Assembly: GCF_900156175.1 (NCBI RefSeq)
Contig: NZ_FTMV01000005.1
Location: 1 to 64,000, forward strand
Length of the DNA stretch: 64,000 bases
Direction: 5' to 3'
Source of the DNA: Janthinobacterium sp. TND4EL3
GTDB lineage: Bacteria; Pseudomonadota; Gammaproteobacteria; Burkholderiales; Burkholderiaceae_D
The notes under the pieces were generated by a model. The model did not search any database, was not told where the DNA came from, and worked only from the letters and a program-made list of their open reading frames with translations. Below, one piece after another: positions 52,745-61,137 of the stretch (its first letter is position 1; each line of letters starts with the position of its first letter). The position numbers were made by a program, and so were the translations under genes.

Positions 52745-53989
52745 ATGGATAATATTACGCATTCGGTCATCGGCCTTGGGGTCGGCGAACTGGTACACCG
52801 CAGCCTGCCGCCCGAGCCGCAGCTCCCCGCCCAGCGCACCCGGCGCGCGCTGTTTTTGTTTTCGGCCTGGTTTGCCAGCAATGCGCCCGACCTGGACCTG
52901 GTGCTGACCAGGCTGCTGCCGCGCCCCTTCGGCTACATGCTGCACCACCGCGGCCATACGCATACCTTGCTGCTGGCCTTGCCGCAGGCGCTGTTGTTGC
53001 TGGCCCTGCTGTGGCTGCTGTGGCCCGGCGCGCGCCGGCTGCTGAAAGACAGCGTGCCTGCCCGCATCGGCCTGGCGGCTTGCGTGCTGCTGGGCTTTTG
53101 CTTGCACATGGGCATGGATTTCCTCAATTCCTATGGCTTGCACCCTTTCTATCCCTTCAACAGCCGCTGGCTGTATGGCGACATGGTCTTTATTGTCGAG
53201 CCCATGTTCTGGGTGCTGCTGGGCGTGCCCGTGATCATGTCCATGCGCTACGGCATCGTCAAAAGCGTGCTGCTGGCGGGATTGGCGGCGGCCCTGTGTT
53301 ACTTCACCTATAAAACCTATCTGGCACCCGCCTCGCTGTCCATCTTGCTGGGGCTGGGCGTGGCGCTGGCCGTGCTGCAAGGACGGGCCGGCGAGCGGGG
53401 GCGGGGACCGCTGCTGCTGGCCTTTGCGCTGGCCGCCACCTTCATCGGCACGCAGGGTGTGGCGTCGGCCATCGGCCGCAGCCGCATCGAGGCGGCCGTG
53501 CAGCGGCTGGACCCTGGCACGCGCGTGTGGGACGTGGCGATGACGGCATTTCCCAGCAATCCATTGTGCTGGATCTATGTGTCGCTCGACAGCAAGACGG
53601 ACGTGTACACGCTGCGGCGCGGCACCCTGAGCCTGCTGCCCGCATCGCTGGCGCCCGCCGCCTGCCCGGCCGGCCTGGCGGAAATGAGCAAGCAGGGCCG
53701 GCAACTGGCGCCCGGCATTGCCGTATCGGCCCAGGCGGCGGGCAGCCTGGCCGCCTTGCGCGCTTTGCAGGAAGACAATTGCTATGTCGACGCCTGGTTC
53801 CGTTTTGCCCGCATGCCCCGGCTTAACGCCAACAAGCTGACGGACGTGCGTTTCAACCCCGGCATGCTGCCCAATTTTACGACTGTGGAACTGCAGCAGT
53901 TCCGCAGCCGGCCGTGTCCCGCCTACGTGCCGGGCTGGGACCGCCCGCGCGCGGACATGCTGGCGGTGCCGCAAGAGGATGGCAGGTAA
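52745..53989 (+). CDS. YdjM-like membrane-bound metal-dependent hydrolase
   Basis: A 414-residue protein of the YdjM/LexA-binding inner membrane hydrolase family. The N-terminus (MDNITHSVIGLGVGEL) and SNAPDLDL, LHHRGHTHTLLLALPQA and MDFLNSYGLHPFYPFNSRW carry the His/Asp residues that define the family; several membrane helices follow and a soluble tail of about 150 residues ends the protein. Substrate unknown. Role in DNA-damage response in E. coli is by association only. Confidence 0.85.
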   Translation: MDNITHSVIGLGVGELVHRSLPPEPQLPAQRTRRALFLFSAWFASNAPDLDLVLTRLLPRPFGYMLHHRGHTHTLLLALPQALLLLALLWLLWPGARRLLKDSVPARIGLAACVLLGFCLHMGMDFLNSYGLHPFYPFNSRWLYGDMVFIVEPMFWVLLGVPVIMSMRYGIVKSVLLAGLAAALCYFTYKTYLAPASLSILLGLGVALAVLQGRAGERGRGPLLLAFALAATFIGTQGVASAIGRSRIEAAVQRLDPGTRVWDVAMTAFPSNPLCWIYVSLDSKTDVYTLRRGTLSLLPASLAPAACPAGLAEMSKQGRQLAPGIAVSAQAAGSLAALRALQEDNCYVDAWFRFARMPRLNANKLTDVRFNPGMLPNFTTVELQQFRSRPCPAYVPGWDRPRADMLAVPQEDGR

Positions 53990-54096
53990 GGGCAATGTTG
54001 CCTTGTGGAAAAAATATCGTGCGTGGGCCTGCTTCGCCGTGGTCCAGCATGCGACAATTATCAATTCGGCATAGATATCATTAAGTTAGGATTATT

Positions 54097-55848
54097 TTGG
54101 AAGAGCAACACGCCTTACCGTATCTGCGGGAAACCCTGCTGTTTCTGGCCCTGGCCGGGATTTTCATTCCGCTATTACAACGCCTGAAGGTCAACCAGGT
54201 CCTCGGCTTCCTCGCCGTCGGCGCCCTGTTCGGCCCGTTCGGCTTCGGCCTGTGGGCCGGCGACTTCCCGTGGCTGACGTATTTTTCGTTCGTGCGCGCC
54301 GAGCAGGTCAGCGGACTGGCCGAGCTGGGCGTGATGTTCTTGATGTTCATGATCGGCCTGGAGCTGTCCACGGAACGGCTGTGGGCGCTGCGGCGCTGGG
54401 TGTTCGGCGCGGGCGTAGGGCAGGTGGCCGTCAGCGCCTGCCTGATCGGCGCCGTCGCGTATTACTTTGGCCTGTCGCTGGAAGCGTCCATCGTGCTGGG
54501 CCTGGTATTGTCGCTGTCGTCCACGGCCGTGGTGATGCAGCTGCTCACCGACCAGCGCTCCCTGCAGACCCCGGCCGGCCAGGCGGGCTTTTCCATTCTG
54601 ATGTTCCAGGATCTGATGGTGGTGCCGCTGTTCATCCTGATCGACGTGTTCGCCAGCGGGCGCAGCGACGACCTGGCTTACCTGCTCAGCTTTGCGGCCG
54701 TGAAATCGGCCGGCGCCATCCTGCTGATTTATCTGCTGGGGCGCCGCGTGATCCGTCCGCTGTTCCAGTTTTTCGTCAAGAAACGCCAGCCCGACGTGTT
54801 CATGGCCTTGACACTGCTCAGTACCCTGGGCATCGCGGGCCTGACGTACCTGGCGGGCCTGTCGATGGCGCTGGGTGCCCTGCTGGCCGGCTTGCTGCTG
54901 GCGGAAACGGAATTCCGTCACGAAGTGGAAGTGACGATCGAACCGTTCAAGGGCTTGCTGATGGGCCTGTTCTTCATGTCGGTGGGCATGCAGATCGACG
55001 TGCGCGAAATCCTCAAGTCGCCGGTCCTGATTCCCTTGGCCGTGCTGAGCCTGTTTGCGGTGAAAACCCTCGTCATCAGCGTGATTTTCCGCCTCGGCGG
55101 CTTTCACTGGGGGCGCGCCGTGGAAACGGGCGTGCTGCTGGGGCAGGGCGGCGAATTCGCCTTCATCGTCGTCGCGTATGCGCTGGGCACGAAACTGATC
55201 GGCCCGCAGGTGGCGCAGTTCGTCATGCTGGTGGTGGGCCTGAGCCTGTTTGCCACGCCGGCGCTGGCCAAGGCGGCGCGCGGTTTCGGCAACTGGTGGG
55301 AAAAACGCCACCACCATCAGATGGCCGACCTGGCGCATGGCGCGCCGCCGCCGCAGGGCAGCACCGTCATCATCGCCGGTTTCGGCCGGGTGGGGCAGTT
55401 GCTGGCCAAGGTATTGACGGAACAGGATATCGCGTATGTGGCCATCGAAAACGATGCGCGCCTGGTGACGACCCTGCATCCGCGCGGCTTTCCCGTGTAT
55501 TTCGGCGACGCGTCGCGCGCCGAACTGTTGCAAAAGGTCAATGCGGACCGGGCCGCAGCCGTGGTGCTGACCATGGACCATGCGGCATCCGTGCTGCACG
55601 CCGTGAAATCGATCCGCCGCGAATATCCGCAGCTGCCCGTGTATGCGCGCGCCCGCGACGAGGCGCATGCGGTGGCCCTGATACAGGCGGGCGCCACCCT
55701 GGTCGTGCCCGAGGCGCTGGAATCGGCGCTGCAGCTGACGGCCACCGTGTTGCACGAGGTGGGCCTGTCGGAAGCGCGCACGGCGGACATCGTGCAGGCC
55801 GAGCGCGACCGGCGCAATGCCGTGTTGCTGGCGAAAAAATTGCCCTAG
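54097..55848 (+). CDS. Kef-type K+/H+ antiporter with RCK domain
   Basis: A 583-residue CPA2 antiporter: about twelve membrane helices (LGFLAVGALFGPFGFGL, LGVMFLMFMIGLELS, LVLSLSSTAVVMQLL, QDLMVVPLF, GALLAGLLLAETEFRHEV, GQGGEFAFIVVAYA) and a C-terminal TrkA-N/RCK nucleotide-binding domain (IIAGFGRVGQLLAKVL). Lack of a long C-terminal extension fits KefB/KefC or YbaL. The start is a TTG at 54097, supported by an AGGA seven bases upstream and no better codon. A potassium channel gene follows, suggesting a potassium-handling pair. Confidence 0.92.
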   Translation: MEEQHALPYLRETLLFLALAGIFIPLLQRLKVNQVLGFLAVGALFGPFGFGLWAGDFPWLTYFSFVRAEQVSGLAELGVMFLMFMIGLELSTERLWALRRWVFGAGVGQVAVSACLIGAVAYYFGLSLEASIVLGLVLSLSSTAVVMQLLTDQRSLQTPAGQAGFSILMFQDLMVVPLFILIDVFASGRSDDLAYLLSFAAVKSAGAILLIYLLGRRVIRPLFQFFVKKRQPDVFMALTLLSTLGIAGLTYLAGLSMALGALLAGLLLAETEFRHEVEVTIEPFKGLLMGLFFMSVGMQIDVREILKSPVLIPLAVLSLFAVKTLVISVIFRLGGFHWGRAVETGVLLGQGGEFAFIVVAYALGTKLIGPQVAQFVMLVVGLSLFATPALAKAARGFGNWWEKRHHHQMADLAHGAPPPQGSTVIIAGFGRVGQLLAKVLTEQDIAYVAIENDARLVTTLHPRGFPVYFGDASRAELLQKVNADRAAAVVLTMDHAASVLHAVKSIRREYPQLPVYARARDEAHAVALIQAGATLVVPEALESALQLTATVLHEVGLSEARTADIVQAERDRRNAVLLAKKLP

Positions 55849-55927
55849 CGAAAACCGTTGCAAACGTGCGTGTCGCCGTGCTTTGTCAATTATCTATACA
55901 ATAATAGTATATGAGCACACTAACCAC

Positions 55928-56836
55928 ATGAAAGCCGCGACGAAGAGCGGGGCGGCCCCGTTGACGCCGCAGCAAATTGCCGCGCAGGAAACGCAACAGA
56001 AATTTGGCAAGCCCGAGCGGGGCTGGCGCGAAAAGATGTACACCGTCATTTTCGAGGCGGAGACGCGCACGGGCCGCGCCTTCGACCTGGCGCTGATCGC
56101 CGCCATCCTGATCAGCGTGACCGTGGTCGTACTCAGCAGTGTCGCCTCGGTGGCGGAGCGCTACGGCGCCTGGCTGACGGCGCTCGAATGGTTTTTCACC
56201 ATTCTGTTTACCATCGAATATTTCGCCCGCCTGTCGTGCCTGCAGCACCCGGTGCGCTACGCCAAGAGTTTCTTCGGCATTATCGACTTGCTGGCCATCG
56301 TGCCGACCTACATCGGCTTGCTGTTGCCGGGCGCGCACGTGCTGATCGACGTGCGCATCCTGCGCCTGCTGCGCATGTTCCGTATCCTCAAGCTGACCTC
56401 GTATGTGCATGAATATACGCTGCTGGGGCGGGCCCTGCTGTCGAGCCGGCGCAAGATCCTCATTTTCTTGTCTTTTGTCATGATGGTGGTTTTCCTGCTT
56501 GGTACTGTGATGTATGTCGTGGAGGGGCCGGAGAACGGTTACAGCAGTATTCCCACGTCGATATACTGGGCCATCAGCACCATGACGACAGTGGGCTTTG
56601 GCGATATCACGCCGAAGACCGACTTCGGCCGCGCGATCGCCTCGATGATGATGTTGCTGGGCTGGGGCATCCTGGCAGTGCCTACCGGCATTATCAGCGC
56701 GGAAATGACGGTACAGCGCAGTTCCAAGCTGGTGACCACGCGTACCTGCCCCACTTGCCTGAAAGAAGGGCTCGATGACGACGCCAACTTCTGCAAGAAC
56801 TGCGGCGTCAAACTGCCGCCGCTGGCACTCGATTAA
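55928..56836 (+). CDS. Voltage-gated potassium channel with C-terminal zinc ribbon
   Basis: A 302-residue six-helix ion channel. S4 carries DVRILRLLRMFRILKL with regularly spaced Arg; the selectivity filter is TTVGFGD in the pore loop STMTTVGFGDITP. After S6 (WGILAVPTGIISAEMT) comes a short cytoplasmic tail with two CxxC pairs (CPTCLKEG...FCKNCG), a zinc ribbon that is unusual in this family. The ATG at 55928 lacks a clear ribosome site; a six-codon frame (55911-55931) ends across it (ATGA), so reinitiation is possible. Confidence 0.9.
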   Translation: MKAATKSGAAPLTPQQIAAQETQQKFGKPERGWREKMYTVIFEAETRTGRAFDLALIAAILISVTVVVLSSVASVAERYGAWLTALEWFFTILFTIEYFARLSCLQHPVRYAKSFFGIIDLLAIVPTYIGLLLPGAHVLIDVRILRLLRMFRILKLTSYVHEYTLLGRALLSSRRKILIFLSFVMMVVFLLGTVMYVVEGPENGYSSIPTSIYWAISTMTTVGFGDITPKTDFGRAIASMMMLLGWGILAVPTGIISAEMTVQRSSKLVTTRTCPTCLKEGLDDDANFCKNCGVKLPPLALD

Positions 56837-56839
56837 CCT

Positions 56840-56955
56840 CGCCGGATGCCACCGCAGCGAGCGGATGCGGGTTGTGGCCGAGACGTCGAGCCGTGCGCAT
56901 GCACGGCGAGCATCGGAGGCCGCAAACCGCGCCGCGCAGCTGGCGGCATCAGGCG
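56840..56955. repeat. Large imperfect palindrome before the lipid-type operon
   Basis: About 116 bases fold into one long hairpin: outer CGCCGGATGCCACC against GGCGGCATCAGGCG, middle GCGG..GCGG.TTG.GGCC against GGCCGCAAACCGCGCCGC, and apex GCCGTGC-GCAT-GCACGGC. It begins 4 bases after the channel stop codon and is followed by TCTTTT. Its core differs from the repeats at 10099 and 22197. It may be a transcript end or an insertion element remnant. Confidence 0.6.
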
Positions 56956-56993
56956 TCTTTTGCGCCTTGGCGCACTAACTTATAAAAGCTGAC

Positions 56994-57974
56994 ATGATTC
57001 CAGTTCGCCTGATCGCGACGGGTAAAGCCGTACCGTCGCACAGTGTCACCTCCGCCAGCCTGGACCTGAAACTGGGCCACCCGCCCGGCTACACCCTGCG
57101 CAAGAGCGGCGTGCTGTCGCGCTTCGTCGCCGCGCCCGACGAATCGCAAAGCCAGCTGGGCGCCGCCGCCCTGCGCGACGCGCTGCAAAATGCCAGCCTG
57201 GGCCCGGCCGACATCGACCTCCTGATCTGCGCCAACGGCGTGCCCGAACAGGCCTTGCCGAACACGGCGTGTTTTGTTGCCGAACACGCCGGCTTGCCGC
57301 CAGGCACGCAAAGCTTCGACGTCAACGCCAGCTGCCTCAGCTTCATGGCCGCCTTCCGCGTGGCCGCGTCCATGCTGGCCGGCGGCGCCTACCGGCGCAT
57401 CGCCATCGTTTCGTCCGATCTCGCCTCGCGCGGGGTCGACTGGAGCGAGCCGGAAGCGTCGATGATCTTCGGCGACGGCGCCGCCGCCGTCATCGTCGAG
57501 CGGGGCGACGGCAGCGCCGGCATCCGCGCCTACAAGATGGGCACGTATCCGGAAGGGCGGCGCTACTGCGAAATCCGCGGCGGCGGCACCGAGCGCAACC
57601 CGCGCAACGGCTGTGAGCCGGGCGACTACCTGTTCCGCATGGATGGCAAGGCCGTGTTCCGCCTGGCCGTCAAGGTGATGCCGGATTTCCTGGAGGAACT
57701 CATGCTGGAATCGGGCGCCGGGCTGGAAAAAGTCGATGTGGTCGTGCCGCACCAGGCCAGCCCCCTGGGGCTCGCGCATGCGGCGCGCATCCTCGACGTT
57801 CCCGATGCTAAAATCATCAAGATCTTTGAAACGCACGGCAACCAGGTGGCCGCGTCCCTGCCCACGGCCCTGCACGAGGCGGTGATGACGGGGCGGGCCG
57901 TGGCGGGCCAGCGCTTGCTGATGATGGGCACGGCCGCCGGCCTGACCATAGGCGGCATGATTCTTGATCTGTGA
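56994..57974 (+). CDS. KAS III / OleA-like beta-ketoacyl synthase
   Basis: A 326-residue thiolase-fold condensing enzyme, first gene of the operon. The catalytic triad is complete: Cys114 in DVNASCLSFMAAF, His253 in VVPHQASPLGLAHAA, and Asn283 in THGNQVAASLP. Length is close to OleA and FabH. The residue matching the OleA active-site Glu (from the partner subunit) is Leu88, in ALPNTAC; FabH has Phe there. So the enzyme may act by decarboxylative condensation, unlike OleA. No ribosome site is visible before the ATG. It is not a housekeeping fabH by context. Confidence 0.88.
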   Translation: MIPVRLIATGKAVPSHSVTSASLDLKLGHPPGYTLRKSGVLSRFVAAPDESQSQLGAAALRDALQNASLGPADIDLLICANGVPEQALPNTACFVAEHAGLPPGTQSFDVNASCLSFMAAFRVAASMLAGGAYRRIAIVSSDLASRGVDWSEPEASMIFGDGAAAVIVERGDGSAGIRAYKMGTYPEGRRYCEIRGGGTERNPRNGCEPGDYLFRMDGKAVFRLAVKVMPDFLEELMLESGAGLEKVDVVVPHQASPLGLAHAARILDVPDAKIIKIFETHGNQVAASLPTALHEAVMTGRAVAGQRLLMMGTAAGLTIGGMILDL

Positions 57975-57984
57975 AGGTGGTGCG

Positions 57985-59022
57985 ATGAGGCGGATACTGG
58001 TCACGGGAGCGACGGGCGGCTTGGGGCGCAATGCCGTGCGCACCTTGCTGGCGCAGGGCGTGGAAGTGCGCGCCACGGGCCGCAACGTGGCCGTGGGCCG
58101 CGAACTGGAGCGCATGGGCGCGCAGTTCGTCGCGCTTGACCTGGCGCAAGCCACCCCGCGCCAGGTCGATGAACTCGTGCGCGGCATGGATACTGTCTGG
58201 CACTGCGCCGCGCTGTCCTCGCCGTGGGGCGCGGAGCGCGACTTCATCGCCGCCAATGTCACGGCCACGGGCCAGCTGCTGCGCGCGGCAGCCAGCCAGC
58301 ATGTGGAACGCTTCGTGCACATTTCCACGCCGGCCATCTATTTCGACTACCACCACCGCTACGACGTGCCGGAAACCTTCCGCCCCGACGCCTTCGTCAA
58401 CGCCTATGCGCGTTCCAAGGCGATGGCGGAAAAGCTGGTGCAGGAGTCGGTCGAGCGCCACCGCGGCATGACCTGCGTGATCCTGCGCCCGCGCGCCATC
58501 TTCGGCCCGTACGACCAGGTGCTGATCCCGCGCCTGGCGCGCGTGCTGCAGCAGCGCGGCGGCAAGCTGCCGCTGCCTAATGGCGGCGCGGCCACCATCG
58601 ACGTCACCTATGTCGACAACGTCGTGCATGCGATGTGGCTGGCCACCGTGCACAAGACCGTGCAGTCGGGCGCCGCCTTCAACATCACGAACGGCGAACC
58701 GGCGCGCCTGTGCGACATTTTGCGCACCTTGTTCTGCGAGCACCTGCAGCAGCCGTTCGAAATCGTCAGCGTGCCTTACCGCGTGGTGGCGCTGGCGGCG
58801 CGCCTGATGCAGTTCGCCTCGCGCTTCACGCGCCGCGAGCCCTCATTGACGCCCTACAGCATCGGCGCGCTCAGTTTCGACATGACGCTCGACAGCGCCA
58901 AGGCGCGCAAGGTGCTCGGCTACCGTCCCGTCGTCAGCCTGCAGGACGGCATCGCCCGCACGGCGCAGTGGATGCGCCAGGAAGCGGCGGCGCACAAGGT
59001 GGGCAAGGAGCGCAATGGCTAG
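57985..59022 (+). CDS. NAD(P)-dependent epimerase/dehydratase family reductase, OleD-like
   Basis: A 345-residue extended short-chain dehydrogenase. The nucleotide motif is VTGATGGLGRN at the N-terminus, and the catalytic Tyr141-x-x-x-Lys145 lies in AYARSKAMAEKL, with HISTPAIY upstream. By analogy with OleD it could reduce a beta-keto group made by the previous enzyme to a beta-hydroxy group. ATG 57985 follows GAAGGTGG; the gap to the ketosynthase stop is 10 bases. The next gene starts inside its last codons. Confidence 0.9.
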   Translation: MRRILVTGATGGLGRNAVRTLLAQGVEVRATGRNVAVGRELERMGAQFVALDLAQATPRQVDELVRGMDTVWHCAALSSPWGAERDFIAANVTATGQLLRAAASQHVERFVHISTPAIYFDYHHRYDVPETFRPDAFVNAYARSKAMAEKLVQESVERHRGMTCVILRPRAIFGPYDQVLIPRLARVLQQRGGKLPLPNGGAATIDVTYVDNVVHAMWLATVHKTVQSGAAFNITNGEPARLCDILRTLFCEHLQQPFEIVSVPYRVVALAARLMQFASRFTRREPSLTPYSIGALSFDMTLDSAKARKVLGYRPVVSLQDGIARTAQWMRQEAAAHKVGKERNG

Positions 59023-59845
59023 CATCACCGCATTCCGTGTCGGCCACTGCACCCATCCGTCCTGCATGGTACTGAAAGGCAGCGGGCTGGCCAGCCGCTG
59101 CTTCCCCTCGCGCGCCTACCTGATCGAAACGCGCGCGGGCCTGTACCTGTGGGACACGGGGTATGCCGAACACTTCCGCGCCGCCACGTCGAAAGGCGTG
59201 TACCGCATGTACGCATGGGTCACGCCGATTGCCTTCGACGAGAACGAGTCGCTGCACGGCCAGCTGCGCGCGCATGGCGTATCGCCCGGCGACATCCACA
59301 CCCTGCTGCTGTCGCACTTCCACGCCGACCATATCGCCGGCCTGCGCGACTTTCCCGGCGCGCGGCTGATGGCCTCCAGAACGGGCTGGGACGCCGTGCG
59401 CGGCTTGTCCGGCGTCGCCGCCGTGCGCCAGGCCTTCGTGCCCGAGCTGCTGCCGCCCGACATCGCGGATCGCCTCGATTTCGTCGAAAGCGTGCCCGAG
59501 ACGGCCTTGCCGGCGGCCCTGCTGCCGTTTACGCACGGGCGCGACGTCAGCGGCACGGGCGAGATCTACATCGTCGACCTGCCCGGCCACGCCATCGGCC
59601 ATCTGGGCGCCTTCGTGCTGCAGGACGGCGGCTGGACCCTGCTGGCGTCGGACGCTGCCTGGGTGCCGGAAAGCTTCCAGCAGCTGCGCGGACCGTCGGA
59701 ACTGTCCTTCCTCATCCAGCACAAGCGCGCGCCGTACTATGCCACCTTGAACCGGCTGCACCAGCTGCACCGGTCGGGCAATGCGCAGATCCGCATCACG
59801 CATGAAGATACCAATGATTACTTGCCTGTGGCGGGCCGCCCGTGA
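59015..59845 (+). CDS. Metallo-beta-lactamase-fold hydrolase
   Basis: A 276-residue MBL-fold enzyme. Zinc-site residues are HFHADH at 101-106, the His in DLPGHAIGHLG, Asp in ASDAAW and the final His in RITHEDTND; the layout resembles AiiA-type lactonases. In Ole pathways an alpha/beta hydrolase (OleB) handles the beta-lactone; this enzyme occupies that place in the operon, so lactone or thioester hydrolysis is my inference. It overlaps both neighbours (8 and 4 bases). Confidence 0.87.
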   Translation: MASITAFRVGHCTHPSCMVLKGSGLASRCFPSRAYLIETRAGLYLWDTGYAEHFRAATSKGVYRMYAWVTPIAFDENESLHGQLRAHGVSPGDIHTLLLSHFHADHIAGLRDFPGARLMASRTGWDAVRGLSGVAAVRQAFVPELLPPDIADRLDFVESVPETALPAALLPFTHGRDVSGTGEIYIVDLPGHAIGHLGAFVLQDGGWTLLASDAAWVPESFQQLRGPSELSFLIQHKRAPYYATLNRLHQLHRSGNAQIRITHEDTNDYLPVAGRP

Positions 59846-61137
59846 AGCGTATTGTCTGGCTGTTGCTGTCGTACTGGCGCACGCGCCGCCTGCATTTTGC
59901 GGATCGCGCACAGCTCGACGCCTACCAGCGCAAGCAGCTGGCCCGTTTCACCGAGGTCCTGTGCGCGCGCAGCACGTATTTTGCGCCGTACCGCAAGCTG
60001 CCCCTGGCGCAGTGGCCGACGATGAACAAGGCGCTGATGCTCGAACATTTCGACGCCATGAATACCGAGGGCGTGACGTTGGCGCGGGCGATGGAGGCGG
60101 CCATGGCGGCCGAGCATAGCCGCGACTTCACGCCGGCCGTGGGCGACATCACGGTGGGCCTGTCGTCGGGCACCTCGTCGCGGCGCGCCGTATTTACCGT
60201 CAGCCCCCGCGAAAAAGCCCAATGGGCGGGCGTGATGCTGGCCAAGGCGCTGCCCGACGGCCTGTTTTCCGGCGAAAAGGTGGCGCTGTTCCTGCGCGCG
60301 AACAGCAATCTGTACACGGCCGTGCGCTCGCCATGGCTGACGTTTGCCTTCTACGACCTGTTCGCACCGTTCGACAGCCTGTGCGCGCAGCTTGCGCAAT
60401 ATCAACCCACCGTCATCGTCGCGCCGGCCCAGGTGCTGCGCCAGCTGGCCTTGCGCGTCATCGATGGCAGCCTGGCGCTGGCGCCGAAAAAAGTCATCTC
60501 CGTGGCCGAAGTGCTGGAAGCGCAGGACCGCGCGCTGATCGTGCAGGCGTTCGGCGCCGTGCACGAAATCTACCAGGCGACCGAAGGTTTCCTTGCCAGC
60601 AGCTGCGAGCATGGCGTGCTGCACCTGAACGAGGAATACGTGCACATCGAACCGCAATGGCTGGACTCTGAAGAACGTCGTTTTGTGCCCGTCATTACGG
60701 ACTTTACCCGCATGACGCAGCCCATCGTGCGCTACCGCCTCGACGACATCCTGATCGCGCGCGCCACGCCATGCCCGTGTGGCCGCGCCACGCGCGCGCT
60801 TGATGGCATCGAAGGGCGCTGCGACGACATGCTGCTGCTTCCCTCTGCACGCGGCGGCGCCCCTGTCGCCGTGTTTGCCGACGTCCTGACGCGGGCCTTC
60901 GCGCAAGCCTTGCCGCCGGATGCCGACTACAGGCTGGTGCAGTCGGGCGACATCGCCCTGCAGCTGCATGCGGCCCTGGACGACGCTGGCCTGGCCGCCC
61001 TGCGCGACCACCTGGCGGCGGTGCTGCGCGGCCTGGGCGTGGCCGTCGACCCCCTGGCCTGGACGACGAGCGGCGAACTGCCTCCCTTTGACCCCACCAT
61101 GAAACGGCGCCGCATCCGGCGCCTTGCGACCGCATGA
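59842..61137 (+). CDS. PaaK / F390-synthetase-like adenylate-forming enzyme
   Basis: A 431-residue protein of the adenylate-forming superfamily, in the clade near coenzyme F390 synthetase and phenylacetate-CoA ligase rather than classic acyl-CoA ligases. The phosphate-binding loop is GLSSGTSSRRAVFTVS near residue 110; YQATEGFLASSCEHG and RYRLDDIL follow in normal order. Start is GTG 59842, overlapping the previous stop (GTGA). It would activate a carboxylate as the AMP ester, the chemistry OleC uses to close a beta-lactone. No CoA-binding tail is obvious. Confidence 0.86.
   Translation: MKRIVWLLLSYWRTRRLHFADRAQLDAYQRKQLARFTEVLCARSTYFAPYRKLPLAQWPTMNKALMLEHFDAMNTEGVTLARAMEAAMAAEHSRDFTPAVGDITVGLSSGTSSRRAVFTVSPREKAQWAGVMLAKALPDGLFSGEKVALFLRANSNLYTAVRSPWLTFAFYDLFAPFDSLCAQLAQYQPTVIVAPAQVLRQLALRVIDGSLALAPKKVISVAEVLEAQDRALIVQAFGAVHEIYQATEGFLASSCEHGVLHLNEEYVHIEPQWLDSEERRFVPVITDFTRMTQPIVRYRLDDILIARATPCPCGRATRALDGIEGRCDDMLLLPSARGGAPVAVFADVLTRAFAQALPPDADYRLVQSGDIALQLHAALDDAGLAALRDHLAAVLRGLGVAVDPLAWTTSGELPPFDPTMKRRRIRRLATA

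Noticed and set aside
56994..57974. Housekeeping FabH of fatty acid synthesis
   Set aside because: It is not next to plsX, fabD or acpP and is the first gene of a specialised operon; sequence around the active site differs from typical FabH.
59015..59845. Quorum-quenching acyl-homoserine lactonase
   Set aside because: The zinc motif is similar, but the gene is embedded by overlaps in a lipid-type biosynthetic operon, which argues for a pathway role rather than signal degradation.
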